In this document: piece after piece, positions 1-9,156 of the stretch
Position numbering within the stretch: the stretch's first letter is position 1
Layout of the letters: the number at the start of each line of letters is the position of its first letter
Assembly: GCA_934402315.1 (NCBI GenBank)
Contig: CAKRTS010000004.1
Coordinates: forward strand, 62,001-126,000
Source of the DNA: an uncultured Acetatifactor sp.
GTDB taxonomy: Bacteria > Bacillota > Clostridia > Lachnospirales > Lachnospiraceae
Length of the DNA: 64,000 bases
Direction: 5' to 3'
Made by a program: the position numbers and the translations under genes
Notes under the pieces: model-generated
The model's database searches: none
What the model was told of the DNA's origin: nothing
The model's input: the letters and a program-made list of their open reading frames with translations, nothing else

Positions 1-516
1 CCCGCCCTCCACCTTGCTCCGGACGAGCGTGGAGCTGACCTCCTGTCCGTCCAGACATACCTTGTCTATCGTCCTGACCTGGAAGCCCAGCTCGGGTGCC
101 ATCCTCCGCAGCAGATCAGCATTTCCTCTGCCTCCCTCGCCGAAGGACAGATCGTTTCCGGCAGCGATCAGCCGCGCATTCATCTGCCTGGCAAGCACCT
201 CCGTCACGAAGGTCTCGGGCGCCATTGCCGCTGTCTGCGCGTTCAGCGGAAATTCGATGAGGATATCCACATTCATCCTCTCAAAAAGCAGCCGCTTTTC
301 TTCCTTCGTCGTCAGCTCCCTGCCGTCAGAAAAGCCGAAGAAAACAGCCGGCGCCGGTTCAAAGGTGAACACGCAGGCCGCCATTCCCTTCCGCTTGCAG
401 GACAGGATCTCCTCCAAAAGTCTCCGGTGCCCGATGTGTACACCGTCAAACTTTCCGATTGCAACAGCAGTTTCCTTTTCAAGAATAAAATCAGTCGTAT
501 TGCTGATAATCTCCAT
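1..516 (-). CDS. ribF: Riboflavin kinase/FAD synthetase RibF (C-terminal part beyond window edge)
   Basis: The 172 visible codons give the FAD synthetase (nucleotidyltransferase) half of a bifunctional RibF, which makes FMN and FAD from riboflavin. Near the N-terminus the sequence has GKFDGVHIGHRRLL, the ATP-binding GxFDGxHxGH signature, followed by a TFEP segment and a NDLSFG-like stretch typical of the family. The start at 516 is preferred over an in-frame ATG at 522 because GAGG lies six bases before it. The gene begins right after the truB stop, so it is the last visible gene of the rimP-nusA-infB operon. The kinase domain would lie left of position 1. Identification is firm; only completeness is unknown. 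Confidence 0.93.
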   Translation of the reverse strand, partial: MEIISNTTDFILEKETAVAIGKFDGVHIGHRRLLEEILSCKRKGMAACVFTFEPAPAVFFGFSDGRELTTKEEKRLLFERMNVDILIEFPLNAQTAAMAPETFVTEVLARQMNARLIAAGNDLSFGEGGRGNADLLRRMAPELGFQVRTIDKVCLDGQEVSSTLVRSKVEGG

Positions 517-524
517 AGTCATCC

Positions 525-1421
525 TCACAAAAACATTTTAACAGGCCGATACCACCGCTTCTGTTCCTCATAGGCATAGATACCGGCAAATCTGCCATCA
601 GGGCGGTAAACCCTGACCCACCTCTCCGGCTCGGGTGTCACTGTCTCTGCGAACTGTGCCGGAAAAAGCGCATTTCCGTTCTCCAGAAGTCTCGCCGCCT
701 CCGCCGTAACATGCAGCGCCGGTGTCTCCTCAAAGAGGCTGTCCACGGGCTGCACCACCCGTTCCAGTTCACCGCTGTCCTTCAGCTGCTGGAGATCCCC
801 CAGTGTCAGCGCATCCTCCAGCCGGAACCTTCCGGCCTTCGTTCTCTGCAGGCTCTGCATAGCGCCGCCGCAGCCGAGCTTCTGGCCGATGTCCGAGCAG
901 AGCGTTCTGATATATGTGCCCTTGGAACAGACAACCCGCAGCTTTACCACCGGCAGTCTCATTTCCAGTATTTCCAGTTCCAGAATCCTGACCCGTCTCG
1001 CCTTGCGCTCCACTTCTTTTCCGGCTCTCGCCAGCTCGTAGAGCTTCTTTCCGTCTACCTTGAGCGCCGAGTACATAGGCGGGATCTGGTCGTAATCTCC
1101 CAGAAACGACAGGCAGGCGCGGCTTACCTCTTCCTCTGTGACCGTTACCGGGCTCTCCCGGAGCACGCTTCCCGTTGTGTCCTGCGTGTCCGTCTCCACA
1201 CCGAGCAAAAGCTCCGCAACGTACTCCTTATCCCGGTCTGTGAGCATATCGCAGAGCTTGGTTCCGCTGCCGAGACAGACCGGAAGCACGCCTGTCGCCG
1301 CCGGGTCGAGAGTGCCTGTATGTCCGATCTTCTTCTGTCCGCAGATGCCTCTCAGCTTCGCAACGACATCGTGGGAGGTAAAACCGGTCTCTTTATTCAC
1401 TATGATAATTCCGTTAATCAT
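525..1421 (-). CDS. truB: tRNA pseudouridine(55) synthase TruB
   Basis: This 298-residue protein isomerises U55 in the T-loop of tRNAs in the cytoplasm. The N-terminus has NGIIIVNKETGFTSHDVV and the catalytic block GHTGTLDPAATGVL, whose Asp is the catalytic residue in the family. RTKAGRF lies further on, and a C-terminal PUA-like part completes the normal TruB length. The start codon overlaps the nrnA stop by four bases (ATGA), which suggests translational coupling. It lies in the conserved rbfA-nrnA-truB-ribF order of Firmicutes. Nothing unusual was seen. Confidence 0.97.
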   Translation of the reverse strand: MINGIIIVNKETGFTSHDVVAKLRGICGQKKIGHTGTLDPAATGVLPVCLGSGTKLCDMLTDRDKEYVAELLLGVETDTQDTTGSVLRESPVTVTEEEVSRACLSFLGDYDQIPPMYSALKVDGKKLYELARAGKEVERKARRVRILELEILEMRLPVVKLRVVCSKGTYIRTLCSDIGQKLGCGGAMQSLQRTKAGRFRLEDALTLGDLQQLKDSGELERVVQPVDSLFEETPALHVTAEAARLLENGNALFPAQFAETVTPEPERWVRVYRPDGRFAGIYAYEEQKRWYRPVKMFL

Positions 1422-2374
1422 AAGGCTCCAATCTGTTCGGCAATATGTAGGGACAGGTTGTTCACACAGTCATGGAACGTTCCGCGCATCGTACAGCCTG
1501 CTGCCCTCGCATGTCCGCCTCCGCCGAAATAGGACGCCACCTTTGCGACATCCACCGTCTCGCCGGAGCGCATACTCACCTTATATTCCAGCATATCCGT
1601 CTCATACATGAAGATTGCGCACTCAATGCCGTCGATATTTCTCAGCTGGTTCACAATCCCATCGAGATCCTTGGAATCCACCTCGTAGAAATCCATGGTC
1701 TTACGGTCAACGACGCTGACAATACATCTGTTGTCCATGAAGCGGACGCTCTCCATCAGCGCCCGGCCCATGATCTGCGTCTGGAGATAGGTCTTCTGGT
1801 AAAAGGTCTCCAGAATCAGTCTGGGAAAATCAAAGCCGTAGGAAATCAGCTTTGCGCCCTTCTTCAACGTCTCAGGTGACGTGTTGGAATACTGGAACAC
1901 GCCCGTATCATGGATAATGCCGATGTAAAGCGCCTCGGCAAGCTCTCTGTCCAGCTTCTCTTCATCGATCAGATCATAGATCAGCTCGCAGACAGATCCC
2001 ACCTCGGGCCTGATATAGTTGACATCACCATCCCCCGCATTCGTGATATGGTGGTCAATATTGATTGTCTTCGCCGCTGCGGTAAAATATTTCTGCGCCT
2101 CGCCGAGCCGCTCATAACCGCAGTCGAGCGCCAGAAAGACATCGAAGGGAGCCTCCTCCGGGAAGCCGCTGTCGATCTCCTCAAAGCCTTTCAGCTCCTT
2201 AAATATCTCTGCGGGCTTCTCAAGGAAGACCTGGACCTCCGCCTCCGGCAGACATTTCATAAGATACATGCGCATGCCAAGAACCGCACCGACGCAATCC
2301 CCATCTGGGCGGATGTGTCCGCTGATGCCGATTCTCTTCGCGCCTTCACATTCTTTCATCAAATCTAATTTCAT
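1418..2374 (-). CDS. nrnA: DHH-family phosphoesterase NrnA (nanoRNase/pAp phosphatase)
   Basis: The protein of about 318 residues has all DHH/DHHA1 signatures: HIRPDGDCVGA, LDCGYERL, IDHHITN, GIIHDTGVF and the C-terminal GGGGHARAAGC substrate-binding motif. The family degrades short oligoribonucleotides and, in many members, dephosphorylates pAp, using two metal ions held by Asp and His residues. I start at 2374 (MKLDLMKE), because an in-frame ATG at 2401 lies inside rbfA and has no ribosome site; GAGG lies 11 bases before 2374. It sits between rbfA and truB, the usual place in Firmicutes. Oligoribonuclease versus pAp activity cannot be separated from sequence alone. Confidence 0.93.
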   Translation of the reverse strand: MKLDLMKECEGAKRIGISGHIRPDGDCVGAVLGMRMYLMKCLPEAEVQVFLEKPAEIFKELKGFEEIDSGFPEEAPFDVFLALDCGYERLGEAQKYFTAAAKTINIDHHITNAGDGDVNYIRPEVGSVCELIYDLIDEEKLDRELAEALYIGIIHDTGVFQYSNTSPETLKKGAKLISYGFDFPRLILETFYQKTYLQTQIMGRALMESVRFMDNRCIVSVVDRKTMDFYEVDSKDLDGIVNQLRNIDGIECAIFMYETDMLEYKVSMRSGETVDVAKVASYFGGGGHARAAGCTMRGTFHDCVNNLSLHIAEQIGAL

Positions 2375-2381
2375 TTCGTTT

Positions 2382-2753
2382 TCAGCCTCTGTTTTCCTCA
2401 TCCGAAGCGATAACCTCGTCGATCTTGCGGGACATGTTCACGCCATACTCAATGGACTGATCCATGACAAAGGTAATTTCCGGCGTGTTCCTCAGATTTA
2501 TGATCTTCGCAAGCTGCCGCTTGATAAATCCTTCGGCGCTCTTAAGTCCCTGCAGTGTGTTCTCCCTCGCCTCCTCATCTCCAAGGACACTGATCCATGC
2601 CTTGCAGCTCTTTAAGTCGGGAGCGACCTCCACTGCGACAACGCTTGTCCACGGGCTGATCCGGGGATCTTTGATCTCCCCCCGGATGATCTCCGCGAGC
2701 ACACGCTGCACCTCCCCGTTAATCCGGGTATTCTTAATACTGTTCTTTCTCAT
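2382..2753 (-). CDS. rbfA: 30S ribosome-binding factor RbfA
   Basis: This small basic protein of 123 residues matches RbfA in length and in the segments RVLAEIIRGEIKDPRI, a central VEVAPDLKSCKAWISVLGD and a C-terminal SIEYGVNMSRKIDEV. RbfA helps late 16S rRNA processing and 30S maturation, and is needed for growth at low temperature in characterised bacteria. It follows infB after a roughly 100-base gap holding two hairpins, and is closely followed by nrnA. The canonical neighbourhood makes the call secure. Confidence 0.96.
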   Translation of the reverse strand: MRKNSIKNTRINGEVQRVLAEIIRGEIKDPRISPWTSVVAVEVAPDLKSCKAWISVLGDEEARENTLQGLKSAEGFIKRQLAKIINLRNTPEITFVMDQSIEYGVNMSRKIDEVIASDEENRG

Positions 2754-2782
2754 ACAACAACCTTTCTGTTAGAGCGAGAGGG

Positions 2783-2861
2783 AGAATGCGCAGCATTCTT
2801 GTCGATAAGGTCTAGTAAATCTTAGACAGCGTACTCTGCTGTCTTAGATTTACTCCTTATC
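2783..2861 (-). repeat. Two stem-loops between infB and rbfA
   Basis: The first hairpin pairs 2804-2810 with 2855-2861 and 2814-2830 with 2838-2854, around a seven-base loop. It forms a long stem with one mismatch and a three-base bulge, and its outer arm overlaps the infB stop codon (2857-2859). The second hairpin pairs AGAATGC (2783-2789) with GCATTCT (2793-2799) across a GCA loop. Neither is followed by a clear U-run on the minus strand. They may therefore be RNA processing or stability elements, or a weak internal terminator, rather than a strong operon end. Confidence 0.7.
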
Positions 2862-5800
2862 GTGGTACCTCCACCATAATATACGCCTCTACCGTATCCA
2901 GCTCCTGAATCTGGTCAAAGCCTTCAAATACAAGTCCGCACTCGTAACCTTCCTTGACTTCCTTTACATCGTCCTTGAAACGCTTGAGGGAAGCCAGCGC
3001 GCCCTCGTAGATCTGCTCGCCGTCACGGGTGATACGAACCTTGCAGCCTCTCTGGAAGACACCGTCCTTGACATACGAACCGGCGATATTACCGATCTGG
3101 GATGCCTTAAATACCTGACGGATCTCCGCATGGCCGATCACCTTCTCCTCAAAGACAGGATCAAGCATACCCTTCATGGCTGCCTCAATGTCCTCGATTG
3201 CCTGATAGATGACCTTGTACAGTCTGACATCGACGCCCTCGCGCTCTGCCGTTGCCTTAGCCGTCGCATCCGGACGGACATTAAAGCCGATGATAATCGC
3301 GTTGGATGCGCTCGCAAGGGTGACATCGGACTCGTTGATCGCGCCGACACCGCCGTGAATACACTTTACGACAACCTCCTCGTTGGAGAGCTTCATCAAT
3401 GACTGCTTCACAGCCTCGACGCTTCCCTGTACATCCGCCTTAACGATCAGGTTCAGCTCCTTCAGATTGCCCTCCTGAATCTGTGAGAACAGATCGTCCA
3501 GAGACATCTTGGACTTCGTCTCCTCCAGCTTTCTCTCCTTGTTCTGTGCAAGGTAGGTATCTGCATAGGACTTTGCCGTCTTGTCATTTTCATGGGCAAG
3601 GAATACTTCTCCCGCGCTCGGTACATCCGACAGGCCGAGAATCTCAACGGGCGTGGAGGGATCTGCCTCCTTCACCCTTCTTCCCTTGTCGTCAATCATG
3701 GCTCTTACCTTGCCGTGACTTGCGCCTGCGGAAATAAAGTCTCCGACATGCAGTGTACCCTTCTGAACCAGAACGGTCGCAACGGGTCCGCGTCCCTTAT
3801 CCAGCTCCGCCTCGATGACAAGTCCTCTCGCACGGCGCTTCGGGTTTGCCTTGAGCTCAAGAATATCCGCTGTCAGCAGGATTGTCTCCAGAAGGTCCTC
3901 AATGCCTTCGCCGGACTTCGCGGACACCGGTACAAACTCCGTGCTTCCGCCCCAGTCTGTGGCGATCAGTTCATATTCCGTCAGCTCCTGCTTTACGCGC
4001 TCAATGTTTGCAGAGGGCTTATCAATCTTGTTCACAGCGACAATGATCTCGATGCCTGCAGCCTTTGCATGGTTGATTGCCTCGACCGTCTGCGGCATCA
4101 CGCCGTCATCCGCAGCGACAACAAGGATCGCAATATCCGTCGAGTTCGCACCACGCATACGCATTGCCGTGAACGCCTCGTGTCCGGGCGTATCCAGGAA
4201 GGTGATCCTTCTGCCCTTCACGTTTACAGTATACGCACCTATGTGCTGTGTGATACCTCCCGCCTCGCGGTCGGTCACATTTGTCTTTCTGATCGCATCC
4301 AGCAAGGACGTCTTACCATGGTCAACATGACCCATGACACAGATAACGGGCGGTCTTTCCACCAGATCCTTCTCGTCCTCCTCGTCCTCCTTCAGGAGCT
4401 CCTCGATCACATCGACCTTGACTTCCTTCTCGCAGAGGATGTCATATTCCATCGCAATGTTTTCAGCGTCCTCGTAGGCGATTTCCTGGTTCACCGTAAC
4501 AATCTTCCCCTCAAGGAACAGCTTCTTCACAATCGCTGACGGCTGAATCTTCATCTTGTCAGCCAGATCCTTGATTGTGATGGTCTCGGGCAGGGTGATT
4601 ACCTTGATAACCTCCTCCACCGTCTCTTCCTTCTTCTTTTCGGGCTTGATAAATCGTCCGGGCTTATTCTTCAGCGTCTCGTCTTCCTCATAGATATGCT
4701 CTCTCTTGGAACGCTTATCCTTCTCGATACTGCTGCTTGCGCGTCTCTTATCGTCCTCGCGCCTCTTTTCCATATCCTTTGCCGGAGCCTCTCCAGCGAA
4801 GCTCTTATTCTGGTTCCTGTCTCTGAATCCGGCTCCCTGTCCGCCATTGCCTCTGTTATCGCGCGGCGCACCGTTAAAGCCACGGTTACCGCCCTGACCA
4901 GCGCCTGGACCGCGGCGATCACCCTGACCGTTTTCACCACCCGGTCTGCCAGGTCTCTGGAAGCCGTTGCCTCCTCTGTCACCTCTGAAGCCGCCATTGC
5001 CGTTGCCTCCTCTGTTCTGGAACTGTCCGCGATCCGGTCTGTCACCCTGCGGTCTTCCCTGTCCGCCCTGATAACCGCCCCTGTTGTCACGGCTGCCCTG
5101 ATAACGGTTCTCAGAACCGCGGTTCTCGGAATTGCGGTTGTCCTGATAGCGGTTCTCTCTCGCCGGTCTGTCATACTGGGAGCGCTCAGTCCTCTCGGGT
5201 CTGTTTTCCCTCGGCTGTACCTGCACGATCTCTGTCTGTACTGCGGGCTTCTGCGGTGCAGCAGGCTTCGTCTCCTGCGCCTTTACCTCCTGCCTGGTCT
5301 TCGGCTGGGGTCTGGACGGAACCATCTGGACACTCGGTGTCGGAGACGGCGGTGTCAGCGGTTTGATCGGGGTGTGCACGGGTGCTGCTGCCGGACGGTT
5401 CCTTCTGTCATTATAGCCGCCCTGCGGTCTGTTCTGGCCACCCTGCGGTCTCTGCTGTCCGCCCTGCAGTCTGTTCTGGCCACCCTGCGGCCTCTGCTGT
5501 CCGCCCTGTCCCTGTGCGGGACGCTGTGACGGCATCTTTGAATTCTGGGAATTGTTGACAAAAATAATCGTCTTTTTCTTTTTCGGCACCTCGGAAGCGG
5601 CATTCTTCTCTTCCTGCTCCGGCTTTGCAGCGGGCTTCGGTGCTTCTGCCTTTACTTCCTTTTCCACCTTGACTTCCTTTTCCGCCTTTACCTCTTTCTC
5701 GGCCTTGGTCTCCTTTACGGCTTTCTCCCTGATTTCCTCAGTCTTCGCCTGCACCTTGCCGAAAGCCTTTCTCACGGTGTCTGCGATCTCCTCCTCGACG

Positions 5801-5910
5801 GAGCTGCTCGCGGACTTTACCTCGATGCCCTTCTGCTGTAAAAACGCCTGTATGTCTTTGCTCTGTTTATCCAGTTCCTTAGCGAGTTCATGTATCCTAA
5901 TCTTCGCCAT
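2857..5910 (-). CDS. infB: Translation initiation factor IF-2
   Basis: This protein of about 1017 residues delivers initiator tRNA to the ribosome and hydrolyses GTP. Visible parts: the N-terminal [13 protein letters not shown] module; a long lysine/glutamate- then glycine/arginine/asparagine/glutamine-rich linker (to about residue 400) with RPQGGQ-type repeats; a second IF2-N module; the G domain with [20 protein letters not shown] and NKIDKP; then domains II to IV. The ATG at 5910 is chosen because GGAGGAAAGC precedes it and the protein then begins in the canonical way. It overlaps the ylxQ stop by 14 bases. The low-complexity linker is longer than in many IF-2 proteins, but this is common in Clostridia. 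Confidence 0.97.
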   Translation of the reverse strand: MAKIRIHELAKELDKQSKDIQAFLQQKGIEVKSASSSVEEEIADTVRKAFGKVQAKTEEIREKAVKETKAEKEVKAEKEVKVEKEVKAEAPKPAAKPEQEEKNAASEVPKKKKTIIFVNNSQNSKMPSQRPAQGQGGQQRPQGGQNRLQGGQQRPQGGQNRPQGGYNDRRNRPAAAPVHTPIKPLTPPSPTPSVQMVPSRPQPKTRQEVKAQETKPAAPQKPAVQTEIVQVQPRENRPERTERSQYDRPARENRYQDNRNSENRGSENRYQGSRDNRGGYQGGQGRPQGDRPDRGQFQNRGGNGNGGFRGDRGGNGFQRPGRPGGENGQGDRRGPGAGQGGNRGFNGAPRDNRGNGGQGAGFRDRNQNKSFAGEAPAKDMEKRREDDKRRASSSIEKDKRSKREHIYEEDETLKNKPGRFIKPEKKKEETVEEVIKVITLPETITIKDLADKMKIQPSAIVKKLFLEGKIVTVNQEIAYEDAENIAMEYDILCEKEVKVDVIEELLKEDEEDEKDLVERPPVICVMGHVDHGKTSLLDAIRKTNVTDREAGGITQHIGAYTVNVKGRRITFLDTPGHEAFTAMRMRGANSTDIAILVVAADDGVMPQTVEAINHAKAAGIEIIVAVNKIDKPSANIERVKQELTEYELIATDWGGSTEFVPVSAKSGEGIEDLLETILLTADILELKANPKRRARGLVIEAELDKGRGPVATVLVQKGTLHVGDFISAGASHGKVRAMIDDKGRRVKEADPSTPVEILGLSDVPSAGEVFLAHENDKTAKSYADTYLAQNKERKLEETKSKMSLDDLFSQIQEGNLKELNLIVKADVQGSVEAVKQSLMKLSNEEVVVKCIHGGVGAINESDVTLASASNAIIIGFNVRPDATAKATAEREGVDVRLYKVIYQAIEDIEAAMKGMLDPVFEEKVIGHAEIRQVFKASQIGNIAGSYVKDGVFQRGCKVRITRDGEQIYEGALASLKRFKDDVKEVKEGYECGLVFEGFDQIQELDTVEAYIMVEVPR

Positions 5911-6259
5911 GCTTTCCTCCACTTCTGCTTATTTCAGCTGATTCCTCTTCTTCCAGTTGTTTGACAATGCTCTTTGCTAACCCTGCTTCGCATACGCCAA
6001 GCGATGACCGCAAGTCCTTTCCGATCGCCCTCCCGAGGCTTTCCTTCGTTCCATAGCTGTACACCGGAACTCCATAGAACGAGCACTTATCGGCAAATAA
6101 CTTTCTGGTATTCTCAGACGCATCCTCCGCAATGATTATCAGCATGGCGGAGCCTTTCTTGATCGCCTCCAGGGTCTGTAATTCACCACTGACCAGATTG
6201 TGCCCTCTCATAGCAATTCCCAAGAGCGAAAAAATCTTATTCTGTCTCAAGATTGTCAA
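5897..6259 (-). CDS. ylxQ: L7Ae/L30e-family ribosomal-like protein YlxQ
   Basis: This 120-residue protein has the L7Ae/L30e RNA-binding fold signature: an [18 protein letters not shown] stretch, a hydrophobic strand LIIIAEDAS and a [18 protein letters not shown] segment. Members at this position, between ylxR and infB, bind structured RNA; their exact role is not settled. It overlaps ylxR by 23 bases and infB by 14 bases, suggesting tight translational coupling. The acidic, serine-rich C-terminal tail looks disordered. Confidence 0.88.
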   Translation of the reverse strand: MTILRQNKIFSLLGIAMRGHNLVSGELQTLEAIKKGSAMLIIIAEDASENTRKLFADKCSFYGVPVYSYGTKESLGRAIGKDLRSSLGVCEAGLAKSIVKQLEEEESAEISRSGGKHGED

Positions 6260-6509
6260 ACTCCTTCTCTAAAGTGTCATACACTTCATTTGGAATACTC
6301 ATTTTGAAAGAGCGCTCCAGACCTTTGTTCTTTCTGGCCAGCCGCAGACATTCCCTGCTCCTGCATATATATGCGCCTCTTCCGTTCTTTTTGCCTGTCA
6401 CATCCAGACAAATCTCATTTTCGGCTGTTTTCAGGACTCTCATCATGTCCTTCTTCCCTTTCATCTCACCGCAGCCAACGCACTGCCTCAAGGGTATCTT
6501 CTTTGCCAT
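6237..6509 (-). CDS. ylxR: YlxR/RnpM family RNA-binding protein
   Basis: This 90-residue protein begins with KIPLRQCVGCGEMKGKKDM, the YlxR signature with a CxxC pair, and continues with GRGAYICRSRECL. The family (RnpM) is reported to bind RNase P RNA and modulate its activity in Bacillus. It lies eight bases after nusA and overlaps ylxQ, exactly the conserved nusA-ylxR-ylxQ-infB order. Length and motifs agree with the family. Confidence 0.93.
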   Translation of the reverse strand: MAKKIPLRQCVGCGEMKGKKDMMRVLKTAENEICLDVTGKKNGRGAYICRSRECLRLARKNKGLERSFKMSIPNEVYDTLEKEFDNLETE

Positions 6510-6517
6510 AAACCGCT

Positions 6518-7672
<1,155 letters not shown>

Positions 7673-7735
7673 TTCTTTTCCTTTTCCTCCATTCCGATCC
7701 ACACAGATCTGTTTATTTTCAATAGTTTTTCTTCT

Positions 7736-8200
7736 TTAAAAGTCCAGCGCGAGCCGAACCAGTGCTATGTCTGCACGTTGAAAGCTTCTCGGCACATCTC
7801 CCTCCAGGATCGTCAGCGTGTCCTGGTCAAAGCTGTCAAGAATTCCCGAAAACTCTTTGCATTTTTCGATCGGCTTAAAAAGCTTGATCTCGACCTGCTC
7901 CCCGATGCCCGCCTGGAGATGCTTATCCTTTTTCAAGGTTCTTCCAAGCCCCGGGCTGCTGACCTCCAGAATGTATGCATCCGGAATGAAATCCTCGCTA
8001 TCCAGCGCATCGGATAAAGCTCTGCTGACATTCTCGCAATCCGAAATATTCACTCCGTCCGGCTTATCAATGTAAGCCCTGAGATAATAGTCGCTGCCCT
8101 CTTTCACATACTCCACATCGTAAATCGAGACACCGTTTGCCTCGGCGATGGGTGTGAGCAGCTTCTCTGTCCTTGTCTCGTAATCTTCCTTTCGGGACAT
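7736..8200 (-). CDS. rimP: Ribosome maturation factor RimP
   Basis: The 154-residue protein matches RimP: GVSIYDVEYVKEG, YLRAYIDKPDGVNISDCENVSR, YILEVSSPGLGRTL and a C-terminal SH3-like part ending RADIALVRLALDF. RimP assists 30S subunit assembly. The start at 8200 has a perfect AAAGGAGG seven bases upstream; a longer reading frame begins at 8254 but runs through the leader palindrome and lacks a ribosome site. It is the first gene of the nusA-infB operon, driven by the promoter at 8291-8319. Confidence 0.95.
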   Translation of the reverse strand: MSRKEDYETRTEKLLTPIAEANGVSIYDVEYVKEGSDYYLRAYIDKPDGVNISDCENVSRALSDALDSEDFIPDAYILEVSSPGLGRTLKKDKHLQAGIGEQVEIKLFKPIEKCKEFSGILDSFDQDTLTILEGDVPRSFQRADIALVRLALDF

Positions 8201-8236
8201 CTCCCAGCCTCCTTTGAAAAAATGCTCCAACATGCA

Positions 8237-8266
8237 AGTAAGAGTGGCTTGCAAGCCACTCTTACT
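8237..8266 (-). repeat. Perfect 30-base palindrome in the rimP leader
   Basis: The 15-base arm AGTAAGAGTGGCTTG is followed immediately by its exact reverse complement, so the transcript can fold into a perfect hairpin. It lies between the operon promoter and the rimP ribosome site. On the minus strand it is followed by TTGCATG rather than a U-run, so it does not look like a simple terminator. An attenuator, a NusA-responsive site or a cruciform-type protein site are possible; none is proven. Confidence 0.8.
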
Positions 8267-8290
8267 CTAGTAAACATCATTAACATTTAG

Positions 8291-8319
8291 AGTATAGACC
8301 CAATTTTTCAAACTGTCAA
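8291..8319 (-). promoter_or_regulatory. Sigma-A type promoter of the rimP-nusA-infB operon
   Basis: On the minus strand TTGACA (8314-8319) and TATACT (8291-8296) are separated by 17 bases. This is a near-consensus housekeeping promoter, about 90 bases upstream of the rimP start. Confidence 0.82.
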
Positions 8320-8345
8320 CGGTTTTATCGAACTTTTTTCACGAG

Positions 8346-8375
8346 TTGACTTTCATCACAGACCCATGCTATTAT
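8346..8375 (+). promoter_or_regulatory. Promoter of the lipoprotein gene at 8429
   Basis: TTGACT (8346-8351) and TATTAT (8370-8375) are separated by 18 bases and lie 53 bases before the ATG. It is divergent from the rimP promoter. Confidence 0.7.
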
Positions 8376-8428
8376 GTTCACTGTTGTCATTCTATACATA
8401 AAATATGTACAACGAAAGGGGAATTATT

Positions 8429-9100
8429 ATGAAATTGAAAAGTTACGTCGCAAAGGCAGGTGTCTGTCTGGGAATGTGCCTGATGCTCTGCAGCTGTGGA
8501 GACGCTGCCAGCTCAGCAGCAAATGCACCCATTCTGGAAGCAGCTGACACCAGCAGTCTGGAACTGGGCGAGGTGAGCAACGCAAGCTTCAGCATGCAGT
8601 ATCCCTCGGAGGACTGGTACGGTGATGACGGGTCTGACCCGCTTTCCGTCTATTATTATTCCACTCTGGAAACCGATCAGGCCGTCAACATCAATGTACA
8701 GAAATCTGCAAATTACAATGCCAAGCTGACCGAAAAGGATCTGAAGGACGTTGTAGCCGGTCTTTCCGACAGCGAAAACGGTCTGAGCGTGGAGCTCGTC
8801 ACTTCCGAACTGCGGGCATTTGACGGCGAAACGGTCCTCTACTTTGAGATTGTTTCCCAGATGACCGATGCGGTTATCGATTATATGCTGGAGAGCGGTA
8901 CCTGGACACAGGATTTCCTCGACTCCATCGGCGGCCGTGAGGTGCTTCTGAATATCCCGCCGACCGACCAGATTATGATCTATGCTGTGATTGACGGCGG
9001 TCTGTATGTCTACACCGGCACTTACTACGGAGCCGATCAGAAGGATAACGTTCTGGACTGCATGACTGTACTGATGCAGACTACGAAATCTGCGAACTAA
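8429..9100 (+). CDS. Predicted lipoprotein of unknown function
   Basis: The 223-residue product starts with a typical lipoprotein signal peptide (MKLKSYVAKAGVCLGMCLMLCSC), with an LCSC lipobox near residue 20, so it should be anchored on the outer face of the membrane. The mature part begins with a Ser/Ala-rich linker and contains SFSMQYPSEDWYGDDG, which resembles small secreted beta-rich lipoproteins, but I recognise no named domain. GAAAGGGG eight bases upstream supports the ATG at 8429. It has its own promoter and terminator, so it is probably monocistronic. Confidence 0.85.
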   Translation: MKLKSYVAKAGVCLGMCLMLCSCGDAASSAANAPILEAADTSSLELGEVSNASFSMQYPSEDWYGDDGSDPLSVYYYSTLETDQAVNINVQKSANYNAKLTEKDLKDVVAGLSDSENGLSVELVTSELRAFDGETVLYFEIVSQMTDAVIDYMLESGTWTQDFLDSIGGREVLLNIPPTDQIMIYAVIDGGLYVYTGTYYGADQKDNVLDCMTVLMQTTKSAN

Positions 9101-9106
9101 TATTTT

Positions 9107-9145
9107 CAGCCGGATGAATGCCATGGCGCCCATCCGGCTGTTTTT
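9107..9145 (+). terminator. Rho-independent terminator after the lipoprotein gene
   Basis: CAGCCGGATG (9107-9116) pairs perfectly with CATCCGGCTG (9131-9140) and is followed by TTTTT. Confidence 0.9.
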
Positions 9146-9156
9146 CTCTTTCCGTA

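Noticed and set aside
4696..5529. Frames opposite the infB low-complexity linker
   Set aside because: Repetitive codons of the IF-2 linker keep several frames open; none resembles a protein.
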